A stretch of 59,851 nt of DNA from the NCBI GenBank assembly GCA_013375495.1, contig JABXKC010000026.1, positions 1-59,851 of the forward strand, in the 5' to 3' direction. Numbering within the stretch: the first letter of the stretch is position 1; the number at the start of each line of letters is the position of its first letter. The notes below the pieces were generated by a model. That model had not been told where the DNA came from, did no database searches, and saw only the letters and a program-made list of their open reading frames with translations. Below are positions 7,618 through 16,780 of this stretch, piece after piece. This stretch comes from Promethearchaeota archaeon. Lineage in GTDB: Archaea; Asgardarchaeota; Lokiarchaeia; Sigynarchaeales; SOKP01. The position numbers and the translations under genes were made by a program.

Positions 7618-10600
7618 ATGAATGTTAGAACAAAACAAAAGTTCAAAATGACATTGATATTACTGACGATCTTAGTACCAACTACTATGTTTTCCATGAT
7701 TTTATTAAATCAAGGAAATATAGTTGATTACGGTAATACAACAATGGATGGAGATATTGATAATTTTGAGATTGACAAAGAAGATGATTATTATCCAAAT
7801 TTAGCCGATATCACTCATTTTGGTGGTAAATATGATCTGTCTCTTTGGTGGAATAAGACCTATCGATTCCGAATTGGCTTTGTTTTAGAAGAAACTGAAG
7901 GGATTGATAGATATCAACCCGTAGAAGTATATTTTACATTTCGAGAGAACGAACATTATGAAAATACCGAAAGACTTGTAAGTTTCAATGCAACAGGAAA
8001 CGACGAATGGAGTAATACCATTCCTATTCAAATATGGAATGTTACTAAATATACCGCAACTAACTTCATAGAATCTTGCACTATAACTTTTATCGTAGAT
8101 ATCTCAGCAAACTCCAACAATACATATTTTCTATATTACAACGATAATGAGAATGGAATTGAACAAATTGATTACGGCACTAATTTCTCTAGCGATTTAA
8201 TAGGTGGAGTTCTCACGGTTAATGTTGGAACTGAATATCAAGTAGTTCTTGAGCAGGGATTAGCATCAACTCAATTGAAAAGACAAGGTTTAGACTTTCA
8301 TTCGGATGATTCCTTAGCTCCTGAAAAACAGTTATCGGATCCAAGTTTAAAATTTTTAGCTCATTTTGAGAATACAGTTGCAGATTCAACAGGTAATACT
8401 CCCGGTGGTACGGCTAATGGAGACCCTCAATATGTCAATGGATTAGTACAATATGGAATGGATTTTGATGGGGATGATTTTGTCAGTTATCCTAACGGCC
8501 TTGAAGCTCTTGGAGATCCTTTCCATGACGCTAGCACAGAATTTACAGTCTGCGCATGGATAAATCCTACGACGCTCTCAACAGGAGCCACTAACCATCA
8601 AACGCAGAATGTAATTATGGCTAAAGCAAGTGATCCTTACAATGATAATTTTGAAATTGGTGTAAATTATGAAGGTGACATCCACGTTTATCTTGATACA
8701 GAAACTGACGATAGGTATGATGACTTTGGAGTTCCTGGTACTATTGAAACGGATGGAGGATGGTATTTTATTGTTTTTAGATATAAAGAAGGTGTAGCTG
8801 AAGTTAGGATTCAAGATACATGGTATCCTCCCTCTAGCACATGGGCAGGTGCAACCGATATTGATGGAGCAAACAATAGCCCTTTCACTATTGGAGCATC
8901 TGAACATATAAACCAATACTTCGATGGTATGATTGACGAAGTAGCTGTCTACAATAAATCCCTAACAGATCAAGAGGTTGAAGATTTTAAATATGGTTCT
9001 ATGCCTTCAACGATTCAATCCATTACTGAATTAGAAAATGGAGATGTCTTTTCAAGCTACGAAATTGAATGGACAACTGCTTTTGACATGCATGTTCAAG
9101 ATACTTGCACGTTCTATTATGATTATGATTTATGGAATTTTGAGCGTAATATCTATTTTGAAAACGAATTTAATTCAACAATCGATAGAATGTTCGCATT
9201 AAATACTAACTATAATTTCACAAGTTTTAATGATCATAATGAATTATTGTATATCTATGATGGAGTTATCAAGAAGGATATAACTACTGCAGGATTCGTT
9301 GCTGAGAATTATACTGTTATTCATAACGCTCCAGATGGGTCAAAGGACGCGATCGGAATCTTCATTGAAGAGTATGAATTATCAGATCCAGCCCATACGT
9401 CTATATCTTACTTTAAAGGAGATGTTATATATGATAATGGTTATGTCGAGTTCTTACCTGGTTCATTAAATGACTTTGATAATAGCGTTGGAAATGAATC
9501 GTATAAATTAAAGATAAATTTCTGGGAATTAACTGGAAGCGCTAATACAACAGGAAATCTAGATAATACCGGATTAATAAATTATTTTGACGAAGTTCTA
9601 GTTTCATTGAGAGAAGAAGTAGATGTTTATATGTACACAGAGGAAAGCCTTTTTTATAGTATCGATGTAAGTGTAACTGATAGCGATGGTAATTTTGTTC
9701 CTGATGCGACAGTGACGGTATGGAATTCGTCAAATTATGCTATAAATTGGGAGCAAACTACCAATGAGAACGGACGTACTCTTTTTAATCGATTTGAAGG
9801 CGGAATTTATGTTGTGAATGTATCTTATGTAAGATATGGTCAAACATTAACGGTTACAACTCCTCAAATTATTGAGTTGAATGATACGAATGTAGACACG
9901 AATGGAATTTATCATTTAGAGTTCAACAATGTGAAACTCACATCTTTACTCTTAAAGTTCCAAAGAGAGGACGCGGGAATCATTCAAGAAGATGTTGTTG
10001 GAGCTAATGTAACATTTACTTTTGATGATGGTTCTGGACCTGTTGTTTTGGGATATGAACTTACAAATTCTACTGGTTTTACTACTTTTAGGTGGACAAA
10101 TCTAACTGATCAAAATAGCGGTAATGTAAGTTTAACGGTTACCTGGCATGGCGATCTACAGACTGATATATCTTGTTTTGACGACCTAGAACCACCAATC
10201 GATCCTACGAGGATTGTGCTGCCTATCTATCAATATCTGAATACAATTGTAAATGTAACCACTGGAAGTACGTATAAATCATTTTTATATGTTAACTCGA
10301 GTGGAACAGATAGCGTGATATTAGGGAATCCATTAAATATTTGGGTTAATTATACTCAACAGAAAGACAGTGAACCTATAGCCCCCATTGAAGTTGGTAC
10401 TGTATCCTATGATATTAAAATTGGTTCTATTCAACTTAATACAATAGCTCTTACCTTCTCAGAAACTGGAAATGGAGTGTATAGTCTTTTAATTGACACT
10501 TCTACTCCAATTCAACCTGGAGGTATATATTGGAAATCAAGCGTTACCTATACTATGGAAATTACTGCTTCAAAACCAGGTTATATCACTAATCAAACAT

Positions 10601-11901
10601 CGATTACATTTACACTGTTAGATAAAACAAGTGAATTGACTACAAACGACGCAACGCCTCAAGCATTTTATCATGATATGATAAGTTTAGATGTTCATTA
10701 CACAGACATTTTTGCTGAGCCTGATGAAGATATAGATGGTGCTACGGTTCAATATTTTGCTATCGGAATAGCGGGAATTAACGGTTATTTAACACCGTAT
10801 GGTTCCGGTGGATTGTATCGGTTAGATTTAGATAGTTCTGAATTTCCAATATACGGTGACTATATCCTACAAATTTCCGCATTTAAGGAAAATTATGAAA
10901 CTAAATCTATATATCTACCTTTAACGATAGATGAAATTAACACTAGGTTAAACAATTCTGCAGCGATTTATGAAACATTTGATGTTTTTATTGGAACCTC
11001 AAAGACTTTTTCATTTGACTATAGCGTAGAATTATCAGGAGCAGGATTGACAGATGTTGACTTGAGTGAGTGTGAATGGGAAAAAGAGGTTGGTGGAGTT
11101 GTCGTTGACAGTGGAGTTGTTTCCTTAAATAGCTTGGGAAATGGATTGTATGAATTGGACATGGACACTGAAACCTTAGAGATTGCCTCATACACATTAG
11201 TAGTTAGGTTTGCTGAGACGAATTATGTTGAAAGAGACGCAATTATCTTTCTAAATATCGTACCTAGAGTTATTGGTTTAGAAGTAAATGATATAATCCC
11301 AATAGTATCAGGTAATGACCTATCATTTGATATTGCATTGACGGACACTTTTGATGCCTCTGATTTGATTAACGCAGAAGTTTACTTAATCCTTGATAGT
11401 ATTCGATATGATTTCGCTGACAATGGAGATGGAACTTATAGCGTTACAATACCAGATAGTTCTATTGTAGATGCATTTTTCTTTGCTGATGCACTTCCGA
11501 TCGATATCACTATAAACAAAGCTAATTATAGTTCAAAAACAGAAAGAATTACGATACAAGTGAATATAACTGAAATATTCCCTGGTTTTCCAATGTTTTA
11601 CTTTCTAATGATAGTTGGCGCGATTGTAGCTGTGGTTGGTAGTCTTGTTGCTTATCGTCAAATACAAAGAGCAAGAATACCTACATTTGTAAAGAAGAGT
11701 AGAGAGATGAGTAAGAACATAAAAGGAAGGAAATCAATCTCGGACTCACTTCTCTATCCATCTAAGGAAGAATATATCATTAAGAAACTAGGAGATAAGT
11801 GGGAGACGCTTGGTTTATCATTAGAAGAAATCTTAGGGCATAGTTCAAAGAAAACGAAGAACTTACCTAAAAAAACTGAATTAGAAGGAGGGGGATTATA
11901 G
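7618..11901 (+). CDS. Giant LamG/Ig-like surface protein with C-terminal membrane anchor
   Basis: 1427 residues. A signal sequence (FKMTLILLTILVPTTMFSMI, residues 9-28) is followed by a WWNKTYRFRI segment like the start of DUF2341-type surface proteins. A LamG/concanavalin-like domain covers about residues 240-465 (KFLAHFEN ... DSTGN ... FTVCAWINP ... FDGMIDEVAVYNKSLTDQEV). Several Ig/fibronectin-like beta-sandwich repeats follow (VTDSDGNFVPDATVTVWN and similar). One membrane helix lies near residue 1325 (FPMFYFLMIVGAIVAVVGSL), with a basic cytoplasmic tail of about 85 residues after it. Many N-x-S/T sites suit a glycosylated exterior. Its stop overlaps the GTG of the longin-like gene by one base, so the two are likely made together. 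It looks like a receptor or adhesin with an intracellular partner. Confidence 0.8.
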   Translation: MNVRTKQKFKMTLILLTILVPTTMFSMILLNQGNIVDYGNTTMDGDIDNFEIDKEDDYYPNLADITHFGGKYDLSLWWNKTYRFRIGFVLEETEGIDRYQPVEVYFTFRENEHYENTERLVSFNATGNDEWSNTIPIQIWNVTKYTATNFIESCTITFIVDISANSNNTYFLYYNDNENGIEQIDYGTNFSSDLIGGVLTVNVGTEYQVVLEQGLASTQLKRQGLDFHSDDSLAPEKQLSDPSLKFLAHFENTVADSTGNTPGGTANGDPQYVNGLVQYGMDFDGDDFVSYPNGLEALGDPFHDASTEFTVCAWINPTTLSTGATNHQTQNVIMAKASDPYNDNFEIGVNYEGDIHVYLDTETDDRYDDFGVPGTIETDGGWYFIVFRYKEGVAEVRIQDTWYPPSSTWAGATDIDGANNSPFTIGASEHINQYFDGMIDEVAVYNKSLTDQEVEDFKYGSMPSTIQSITELENGDVFSSYEIEWTTAFDMHVQDTCTFYYDYDLWNFERNIYFENEFNSTIDRMFALNTNYNFTSFNDHNELLYIYDGVIKKDITTAGFVAENYTVIHNAPDGSKDAIGIFIEEYELSDPAHTSISYFKGDVIYDNGYVEFLPGSLNDFDNSVGNESYKLKINFWELTGSANTTGNLDNTGLINYFDEVLVSLREEVDVYMYTEESLFYSIDVSVTDSDGNFVPDATVTVWNSSNYAINWEQTTNENGRTLFNRFEGGIYVVNVSYVRYGQTLTVTTPQIIELNDTNVDTNGIYHLEFNNVKLTSLLLKFQREDAGIIQEDVVGANVTFTFDDGSGPVVLGYELTNSTGFTTFRWTNLTDQNSGNVSLTVTWHGDLQTDISCFDDLEPPIDPTRIVLPIYQYLNTIVNVTTGSTYKSFLYVNSSGTDSVILGNPLNIWVNYTQQKDSEPIAPIEVGTVSYDIKIGSIQLNTIALTFSETGNGVYSLLIDTSTPIQPGGIYWKSSVTYTMEITASKPGYITNQTSITFTLLDKTSELTTNDATPQAFYHDMISLDVHYTDIFAEPDEDIDGATVQYFAIGIAGINGYLTPYGSGGLYRLDLDSSEFPIYGDYILQISAFKENYETKSIYLPLTIDEINTRLNNSAAIYETFDVFIGTSKTFSFDYSVELSGAGLTDVDLSECEWEKEVGGVVVDSGVVSLNSLGNGLYELDMDTETLEIASYTLVVRFAETNYVERDAIIFLNIVPRVIGLEVNDIIPIVSGNDLSFDIALTDTFDASDLINAEVYLILDSIRYDFADNGDGTYSVTIPDSSIVDAFFFADALPIDITINKANYSSKTERITIQVNITEIFPGFPMFYFLMIVGAIVAVVGSLVAYRQIQRARIPTFVKKSREMSKNIKGRKSISDSLLYPSKEEYIIKKLGDKWETLGLSLEEILGHSSKKTKNLPKKTELEGGGL

Positions 11902-13004
11902 TGCCAGTTGGTTTAGTCGTTATGAAATGGGATGAACGAGTCGGTACTGAAATCTTAGCAAAATACCCCGAAGAAATCGTCATTACCGATAAAACTCTGA
12001 TGCAAGTATATAGTACGCACGAGTATAGTGGAGAATCGGGAATGATCAGTTTAATGGTTGGTTCGTTGAATATCGCATCTTACTACACGGGACCAGAAAA
12101 GGGATATTACATCCTTATGCTTTTAAATCTCGATGATGACCCTGATGCTTACGAAGGAGGATTAGCGGATACATCTAGGATAATTTTGCAAAATCTAGAA
12201 GATGACGCTTATTTAAAACTTGTTCCTTCGTTATTTCGAAGATTATCTGTTTATCCAACCTTAAATACTGAACAACGATTAGCAATGACATATCAGGACG
12301 AAATTAAACGAATGATTATCAATCGTTTAAGGGAAGAAGGAGCAGTTTCGAAATCTGAGCTAATGGTCTGGTTAAAAGACAGGTATAAGCAAGGATTTGT
12401 CGATTTAGAAGGTGTATTAATCGAATTGATTAAAAGGGAGCTTATTAAGGAAACCTCGGTTAAGGGGATGCCCTCTGAGCTGATTTTTCTTACCAACGAT
12501 ATTTTAATGTTGAGAGTTCCTCCCGTTAAATTGCTAAAAGATCCCAGTGATAAAGGTTTACCTTCTCAGTTAGCATCTGATTATAGAATGGAAACTAAAA
12601 AGTACTTTCAAAACTATCGACCATCTGAACAAGACAATCTCAGGTTAATTGATAATATCATTAACCCCCAAGTCTACGAAACCTTGCGATTACTAAGAAC
12701 GGCAATTGTAACCAAAAATGACCTCGAAAAACTAAAAAAGAAAGGTGTAGATGACATCGACGAAGTTTTGAAAATGCTCTGGGAAACCCAAATGATTCAA
12801 GTATTCCAAGACGACAGAAATAACGAATATTATGCATTGTTATCAGATTTTTATGTGGACAAAATCTTTCCAAAATACCTGTTGAATATCATTAAATCAG
12901 AATACGAGAAAAAATCAAAAGCAGATCAAGTGTTAGTTGAATATCTAAATATTCTAGAAAATACATATCTTAACCTAAAATCAGCAGTGAAATCCGAAGA
13001 TTAA
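11901..13004 (+). CDS. Longin-like domain protein with winged helix (paralogue B)
   Basis: 367 residues from a GTG start that shares its first base with the stop of the receptor-like gene; GGAGGGGG lies 6-13 bases upstream. It has the same architecture as the gene at 6294: a longin-like N-terminus, a winged-helix-like middle and a helical C-terminus ending in EKKSKADQVLVEYL. The proteins are about 95% identical over the first 65 residues, and less afterwards. One-base coupling to a single-pass receptor suggests that it binds the receptor's cytoplasmic tail. I do not recognise an enzymatic motif. Confidence 0.62.
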   Translation: MPVGLVVMKWDERVGTEILAKYPEEIVITDKTLMQVYSTHEYSGESGMISLMVGSLNIASYYTGPEKGYYILMLLNLDDDPDAYEGGLADTSRIILQNLEDDAYLKLVPSLFRRLSVYPTLNTEQRLAMTYQDEIKRMIINRLREEGAVSKSELMVWLKDRYKQGFVDLEGVLIELIKRELIKETSVKGMPSELIFLTNDILMLRVPPVKLLKDPSDKGLPSQLASDYRMETKKYFQNYRPSEQDNLRLIDNIINPQVYETLRLLRTAIVTKNDLEKLKKKGVDDIDEVLKMLWETQMIQVFQDDRNNEYYALLSDFYVDKIFPKYLLNIIKSEYEKKSKADQVLVEYLNILENTYLNLKSAVKSED

Positions 13005-13028
13005 ATTTTTTTTATTTTTTTTATTTCT
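13003..13028 (+). terminator. T-rich transcription stop after the receptor operon
   Basis: Two long T runs directly follow the stop codon of the longin-like gene. Archaeal RNA polymerase terminates at T runs without a hairpin. Confidence 0.35.
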
Positions 13029-13094
13029 AATTTTAATATTTCTATGAACAACAATATTTTTCAATATTCTAATATTATTTTCTTCGATATAATT

Positions 13095-14438
13095 ATGGCA
13101 CCTGAAGAAGAATATTATGAAAGTTGTAAGCAATATTTAGATGTCCCAGAAGCAATTGGATTAGATGGTATCGATCTCGAGTCTTATATAATTGCTTCAT
13201 ACATAATCAAAAGGCCCCGTGGAATGAATGTGAACTATTTATCTAGGTTTGCTGCTATTGAACAATCAACTGGAACGTGGGTAAGAGTACCTGCAGAAAC
13301 TGCGGAGGTTCGTAAAGAACATGTGGCAAGAGTGCTTGGCGTGTATGAACTTCCTCACTACGAGTATGTGCTTCCACCGAAGGCAGCCCTACCGGAAAGA
13401 TGTTATTTCGTTCAAATTGGTTTTCCTATCTCAAACATAAAAGGAGACGGTATTCCAATGCTTCTTACATCTGTAATTGGTAACATAAGTTTAACTCACG
13501 GATTAAAATTAGTGGATCTTGCATTTCCTAAAGCTTATTTAGAGGATTTTAAAGGCCCAAAATTCGGAATTGATGGGCTACGAAAGCTTCTAAAAGTTCC
13601 CGAACGTCCTTTGTTAAATAATATGGTGAAACCTTGTACAGGTCATACATGTGATGTCGCAGCAGATTTAGTTTATAAAGCTGCTGTTGGAGGGTGTGAT
13701 GTCGTAAAGGATGATGAACTTATAGCAAATCCCGCCTTCAATACATTAGAAGATCGGATTTCAGCAGTTATGGAATCTATAGATAGAGCAGATTCTGAAA
13801 AAGGAGAAAAGACGCTATACACTATTAACATTACGAGCAAATTTCCTGAGATGTTTGAATACGCTGATAAAATGGTTGAGATGGGCGCGAATGCATTGAT
13901 GATTAATTATTTATCTGCTGGTTTTGAAGCATTACGAGCTGTTTGCGAAGATCCTTCTATTAAAGTACCAGTGCTGGGTCACATGGACTTTGGAGGAGCT
14001 TATATTGGGGGAGAATGGACGGGTTTAACAAGTATGCTTGTGTTAGCAAAATTCCCAAGAATGTGTGGAGCTGATTCGGTCGTTATTCCAGCCCCCTATG
14101 GTAAGGCAGAGATATTAGAAGAAAGGTACGAACAAAACCTAAAAGCATTACGATACCCATTCCAACACATAAAACCGACTTTACCAATGCCAAGCGGAGG
14201 AATTACTCAGGGAATGGTTGAGAAAACTATGAAAGAAGCCGGAAAGGACATTCTAATAGGAAGTGGTGGAGGAATTCACAGTCACCCAGATGGTCCAATT
14301 GCTGGCGCAAAAGCGTTTAGACAAGCAATTTACGCTGTAATGAATGGAATTGAAGTTAGAAAATACGCAAAAGAACACGAAGAACTCGGTAAAGCTCTTG
14401 GAGTATGGGGCACTGGAAAAACTCAGTTAATTGAATAA
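13095..14438 (+). CDS. RuBisCO-like protein (form IV-type)
   Basis: 447 residues from the ATG at 13095; the upstream ATG at 13044 would add a hydrophobic stretch with no family match. The RuBisCO large-subunit fold is clear: E.STGTW near the N-terminus, SVIGNISLTHGLKL, the carbamylation motif GGCDVVKDDE (K205, D207, E208), loop 6 PYGKAE, MPSGGI, and GSGGGIHSHPDGP. Several catalytic positions are changed. KPKLG is KPCTG, so the second lysine is lost. The HxHR segment reads GHMD, so the arginine is lost. The histidine near HxGT is missing. This mix fits a form IV RuBisCO-like enolase or isomerase better than a CO2-fixing enzyme, although the metal-binding K-D-E triad is kept. AMP phosphorylase of the archaeal AMP pathway is encoded 15 kb away. 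Confidence 0.8.
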   Translation: MAPEEEYYESCKQYLDVPEAIGLDGIDLESYIIASYIIKRPRGMNVNYLSRFAAIEQSTGTWVRVPAETAEVRKEHVARVLGVYELPHYEYVLPPKAALPERCYFVQIGFPISNIKGDGIPMLLTSVIGNISLTHGLKLVDLAFPKAYLEDFKGPKFGIDGLRKLLKVPERPLLNNMVKPCTGHTCDVAADLVYKAAVGGCDVVKDDELIANPAFNTLEDRISAVMESIDRADSEKGEKTLYTINITSKFPEMFEYADKMVEMGANALMINYLSAGFEALRAVCEDPSIKVPVLGHMDFGGAYIGGEWTGLTSMLVLAKFPRMCGADSVVIPAPYGKAEILEERYEQNLKALRYPFQHIKPTLPMPSGGITQGMVEKTMKEAGKDILIGSGGGIHSHPDGPIAGAKAFRQAIYAVMNGIEVRKYAKEHEELGKALGVWGTGKTQLIE

Positions 14439-14453
14439 TTTTTTTTTTTTATT
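14439..14453 (+). terminator. T-rich stop between convergent genes
   Basis: A run of about 12 T directly follows the RuBisCO-like stop codon, in the 37-base gap before the convergent LRR gene. This is typical of archaeal factor-independent termination. Confidence 0.35.
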
Positions 14454-14475
14454 TCTTATTTCAAGCTTAAAGTTT

Positions 14476-15459
14476 TCATATAAATCGATTTAGCAAAACT
14501 CTCGTATTTGGATTAAAATCAGCTTTTTTAACAAAATTAACTATTCTGTTCCCACATAAATCTAGAAACTGGAGTTTTGAAAGCTGTTTTAAATATTCTA
14601 AATTATCTGCATCGCTAATTTGGTTATTTGATAATATTAAATGAGTTAAATTTTGTAATTCAACTAAACCTTTCACATTTTCGATTTGATTATTCGATAG
14701 ATCGAGTTTTTTCAAATTCTTTAAATTTTTTAATCCTGAAATTTCAGAAAGATCTCGTAGATTATTTTTCCAACCCCATGGAGTTCCCTTTACTTCAAAT
14801 TCGAGATAATCAGATAAATCTAATTTTTCAACCAATAAATTTGCAGAATTTAATTCAAAATAGACATTTGGAATATCTTCAATTAATTTTTTTACTGTAA
14901 AAAAGTTAATAAGAATTTCACCAAGTTGTTGATGGGAAAAGTTAGCGATTTTATTCCTCTTAATTAGAGGTTTTAAAGCTTTTTTGTATCTTTTATTTTC
15001 GTAGCCTTTTTCAAGGTTTATGTATTGAGTTTTTCTAATCTTTTTTAATTGTTCAATTAAAATAGTTTTTGATTCTTTAGAGTTGATTTTCACTAGCGTT
15101 CTTGCGATTGTTAATAAACAATTGATGGACTTTTCGTATTGAAGAGCCCATTTAAATACAGCTAAACTATCGTTAAGATGATGTTCACTTAAATAAATTG
15201 CCGCAGCATTCCTTATAATTTCACTTGAATCAGAAAGTAGTAAATTTTCGAATAAATCGAATAAGTCCTCACTGATTAATTTCACTTTGCCAAGAACTTT
15301 AATTGATTCCTCTCTAATTGCATTATCGTCGTAATTTTCGATGATTGAGATTAATTGTTTAATAACTGTAATCTTATCTAAACGATTATTTACATATTCT
15401 TCATAAATAGTATTAGGATTTAATTCCATGAGGGATTTTATAGTAGTTAAAATTTTCAT
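14476..15459 (-). CDS. HEAT-like/LRR repeat protein 1
   Basis: 327 residues. The N-terminal half (about 1-180) is alpha-helical with HEAT-like pairs (SIKVLGKVKLISEDLFDLFE, SSEIIRNAAAIYLSEH). The C-terminal part holds leucine-rich repeats (LKNLKNLKKLDLSNNQIENV, LTHLILSNNQISDA, LQFLDLCGNRIVNF). The same domain order and the same N-terminal phrases (LISIIEN..., LLISDS.EIIR) occur in the two larger proteins at 20865 and 22258, so the three are paralogues. No signal peptide or membrane helix is seen, so it is probably an intracellular protein-interaction scaffold. It converges with the RuBisCO-like gene. Confidence 0.8.
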   Translation of the reverse strand: MKILTTIKSLMELNPNTIYEEYVNNRLDKITVIKQLISIIENYDDNAIREESIKVLGKVKLISEDLFDLFENLLLSDSSEIIRNAAAIYLSEHHLNDSLAVFKWALQYEKSINCLLTIARTLVKINSKESKTILIEQLKKIRKTQYINLEKGYENKRYKKALKPLIKRNKIANFSHQQLGEILINFFTVKKLIEDIPNVYFELNSANLLVEKLDLSDYLEFEVKGTPWGWKNNLRDLSEISGLKNLKNLKKLDLSNNQIENVKGLVELQNLTHLILSNNQISDADNLEYLKQLSKLQFLDLCGNRIVNFVKKADFNPNTRVLLNRFI

Positions 15460-15500
15460 GAATAATTTAATTAAGTAAAGGCAATTTAAAATTAAAAAAG

Positions 15501-16676
15501 TTAAGTATATTTTCTTCCCGGAATCTGATTAACTAATTCTTTAATAGTGGCTTTCAGTTTATTAAAAGGTCTTAAATTTCCAGAAAAAGGGGTGTCTATT
15601 CCATGGTATAAAATAGGCTCTAATTGAGCTTCAACTTTTTCTATCTTCTGTAAATTTCCTTCGGATAGACAAGAAAGGAAATAGTCATTTCTATATTTTT
15701 TAAAAGTTAAAAATCGATATTTTTGAAATCCTAATCTAACAGCTATCCATCGAGGGTAAGCACCCGTATTTCCTAATGTATTAGCAGCAATCGCTTCTAT
15801 TTTTGCTGTCAAAAGAGATTCTTTCATTTCTACTTCTTCAGCGGGATTCTCAAATTCTCCAGGTACTTTTACATTCAATAGGTCTTCGTCATCGAGTAAG
15901 ATCGATATAACTCCTATTGACATGGACGACAAACCAACATAGTCTAATCTAATCCAATCTTCTTCATATGGTAGATCCTCTCTGCCCCAAACATCCTGTA
16001 ATTGTTCATATCCTTTAAAAATCGAGAGAAGGGATCTAGGGAATTTCTTCTCAATCTCGTACTTATCGAGTTTACTTAAGTTATTAACATCTTTATTGCG
16101 GATTAAAACGGAGAAATATTTCGCCATTTCTTCAAAAACCCATTTGCCTTTTTTATCGGGAAACTTTCCGTAAAGAATATAAATAATTTCGTTCTTTTCA
16201 AAAAATTGACATTTTTCAGTTTCATTGTCTTCAGATTTAAGGAGCATCTTGTCGAGATCCCCCCCTAAAATACTGGTAGCTATGAAATCTAAATTATTGG
16301 TCAATTCTAATAAATAAAGGAGTTTTTTGTTACTCGCATACAATGGAGTTCTATCAACTGAAGTTATCCCACAAAATTTTACATATTCATTTCCTCCTAG
16401 ATCGATTCTTTCATCGTCTAAAGAAATTGCTGTTAATACCTCTTTTTTTCTTACACCGTGTATTTTTGAAGATGCGGTTTCAGTTTTAGGTTTGAATTCT
16501 TTAGGATCGAGTTTTTTCGATTCAGCCTCAGTGTTATTAGCATGTGGGAAAAGATTACGTAAAAAATTATTACATTTTGGGCAGAGCTGATCTTTTGGAT
16601 AAGGCTTTACAATCTTATATCCACAATTTTCACACTCAACTTGATCTTTTTTAGGGGAAAATAGAGGATTAGAGAT
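15501..16676 (-). CDS. Zinc-ribbon protein with longin-like core, probable ATC start
   Basis: The frame runs upstream past the first TTG (16343) to a TGA at 16677-16679. The added 111 residues encode a clear zinc ribbon, CENC (15-18) and CPKC (32-35), so the protein is about 391 residues. There is no ATG, GTG or TTG between the TGA and the first cysteine; the ATC directly after the TGA is the best start. After a charged linker comes an alpha/beta region (LYASNKKLLYLLEL ... EIIYILYGKFPDKKGKWVFE) that resembles a longin or roadblock domain, then a region I cannot place ending in IPGRKYT. The function is unknown; a nucleic acid or protein adaptor is possible. Confidence 0.65.
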   Translation of the reverse strand: MSNPLFSPKKDQVECENCGYKIVKPYPKDQLCPKCNNFLRNLFPHANNTEAESKKLDPKEFKPKTETASSKIHGVRKKEVLTAISLDDERIDLGGNEYVKFCGITSVDRTPLYASNKKLLYLLELTNNLDFIATSILGGDLDKMLLKSEDNETEKCQFFEKNEIIYILYGKFPDKKGKWVFEEMAKYFSVLIRNKDVNNLSKLDKYEIEKKFPRSLLSIFKGYEQLQDVWGREDLPYEEDWIRLDYVGLSSMSIGVISILLDDEDLLNVKVPGEFENPAEEVEMKESLLTAKIEAIAANTLGNTGAYPRWIAVRLGFQKYRFLTFKKYRNDYFLSCLSEGNLQKIEKVEAQLEPILYHGIDTPFSGNLRPFNKLKATIKELVNQIPGRKYT

Positions 16677-16780
16677 TCAAAACCAACTCCACTAATAATT
16701 TAAATTTGTTTTGGATAATTAAATCTAATAATTATTTATTATGTGAAGAAAATAAAAAAGTTTGTATATATATATTGGGT

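Noticed and set aside
13095..14438. CO2-fixing form III RuBisCO
   Set aside because: Several substrate-binding and catalytic residues are changed (KPCTG, GHMD, missing HSG histidine), so a RuBisCO-like protein is the safer call.
16677..16679. TGA before the zinc-ribbon protein as a recoded codon
   Set aside because: The sequence further upstream is short and AT-rich without protein-like features, so a true stop followed by an ATC start is simpler.
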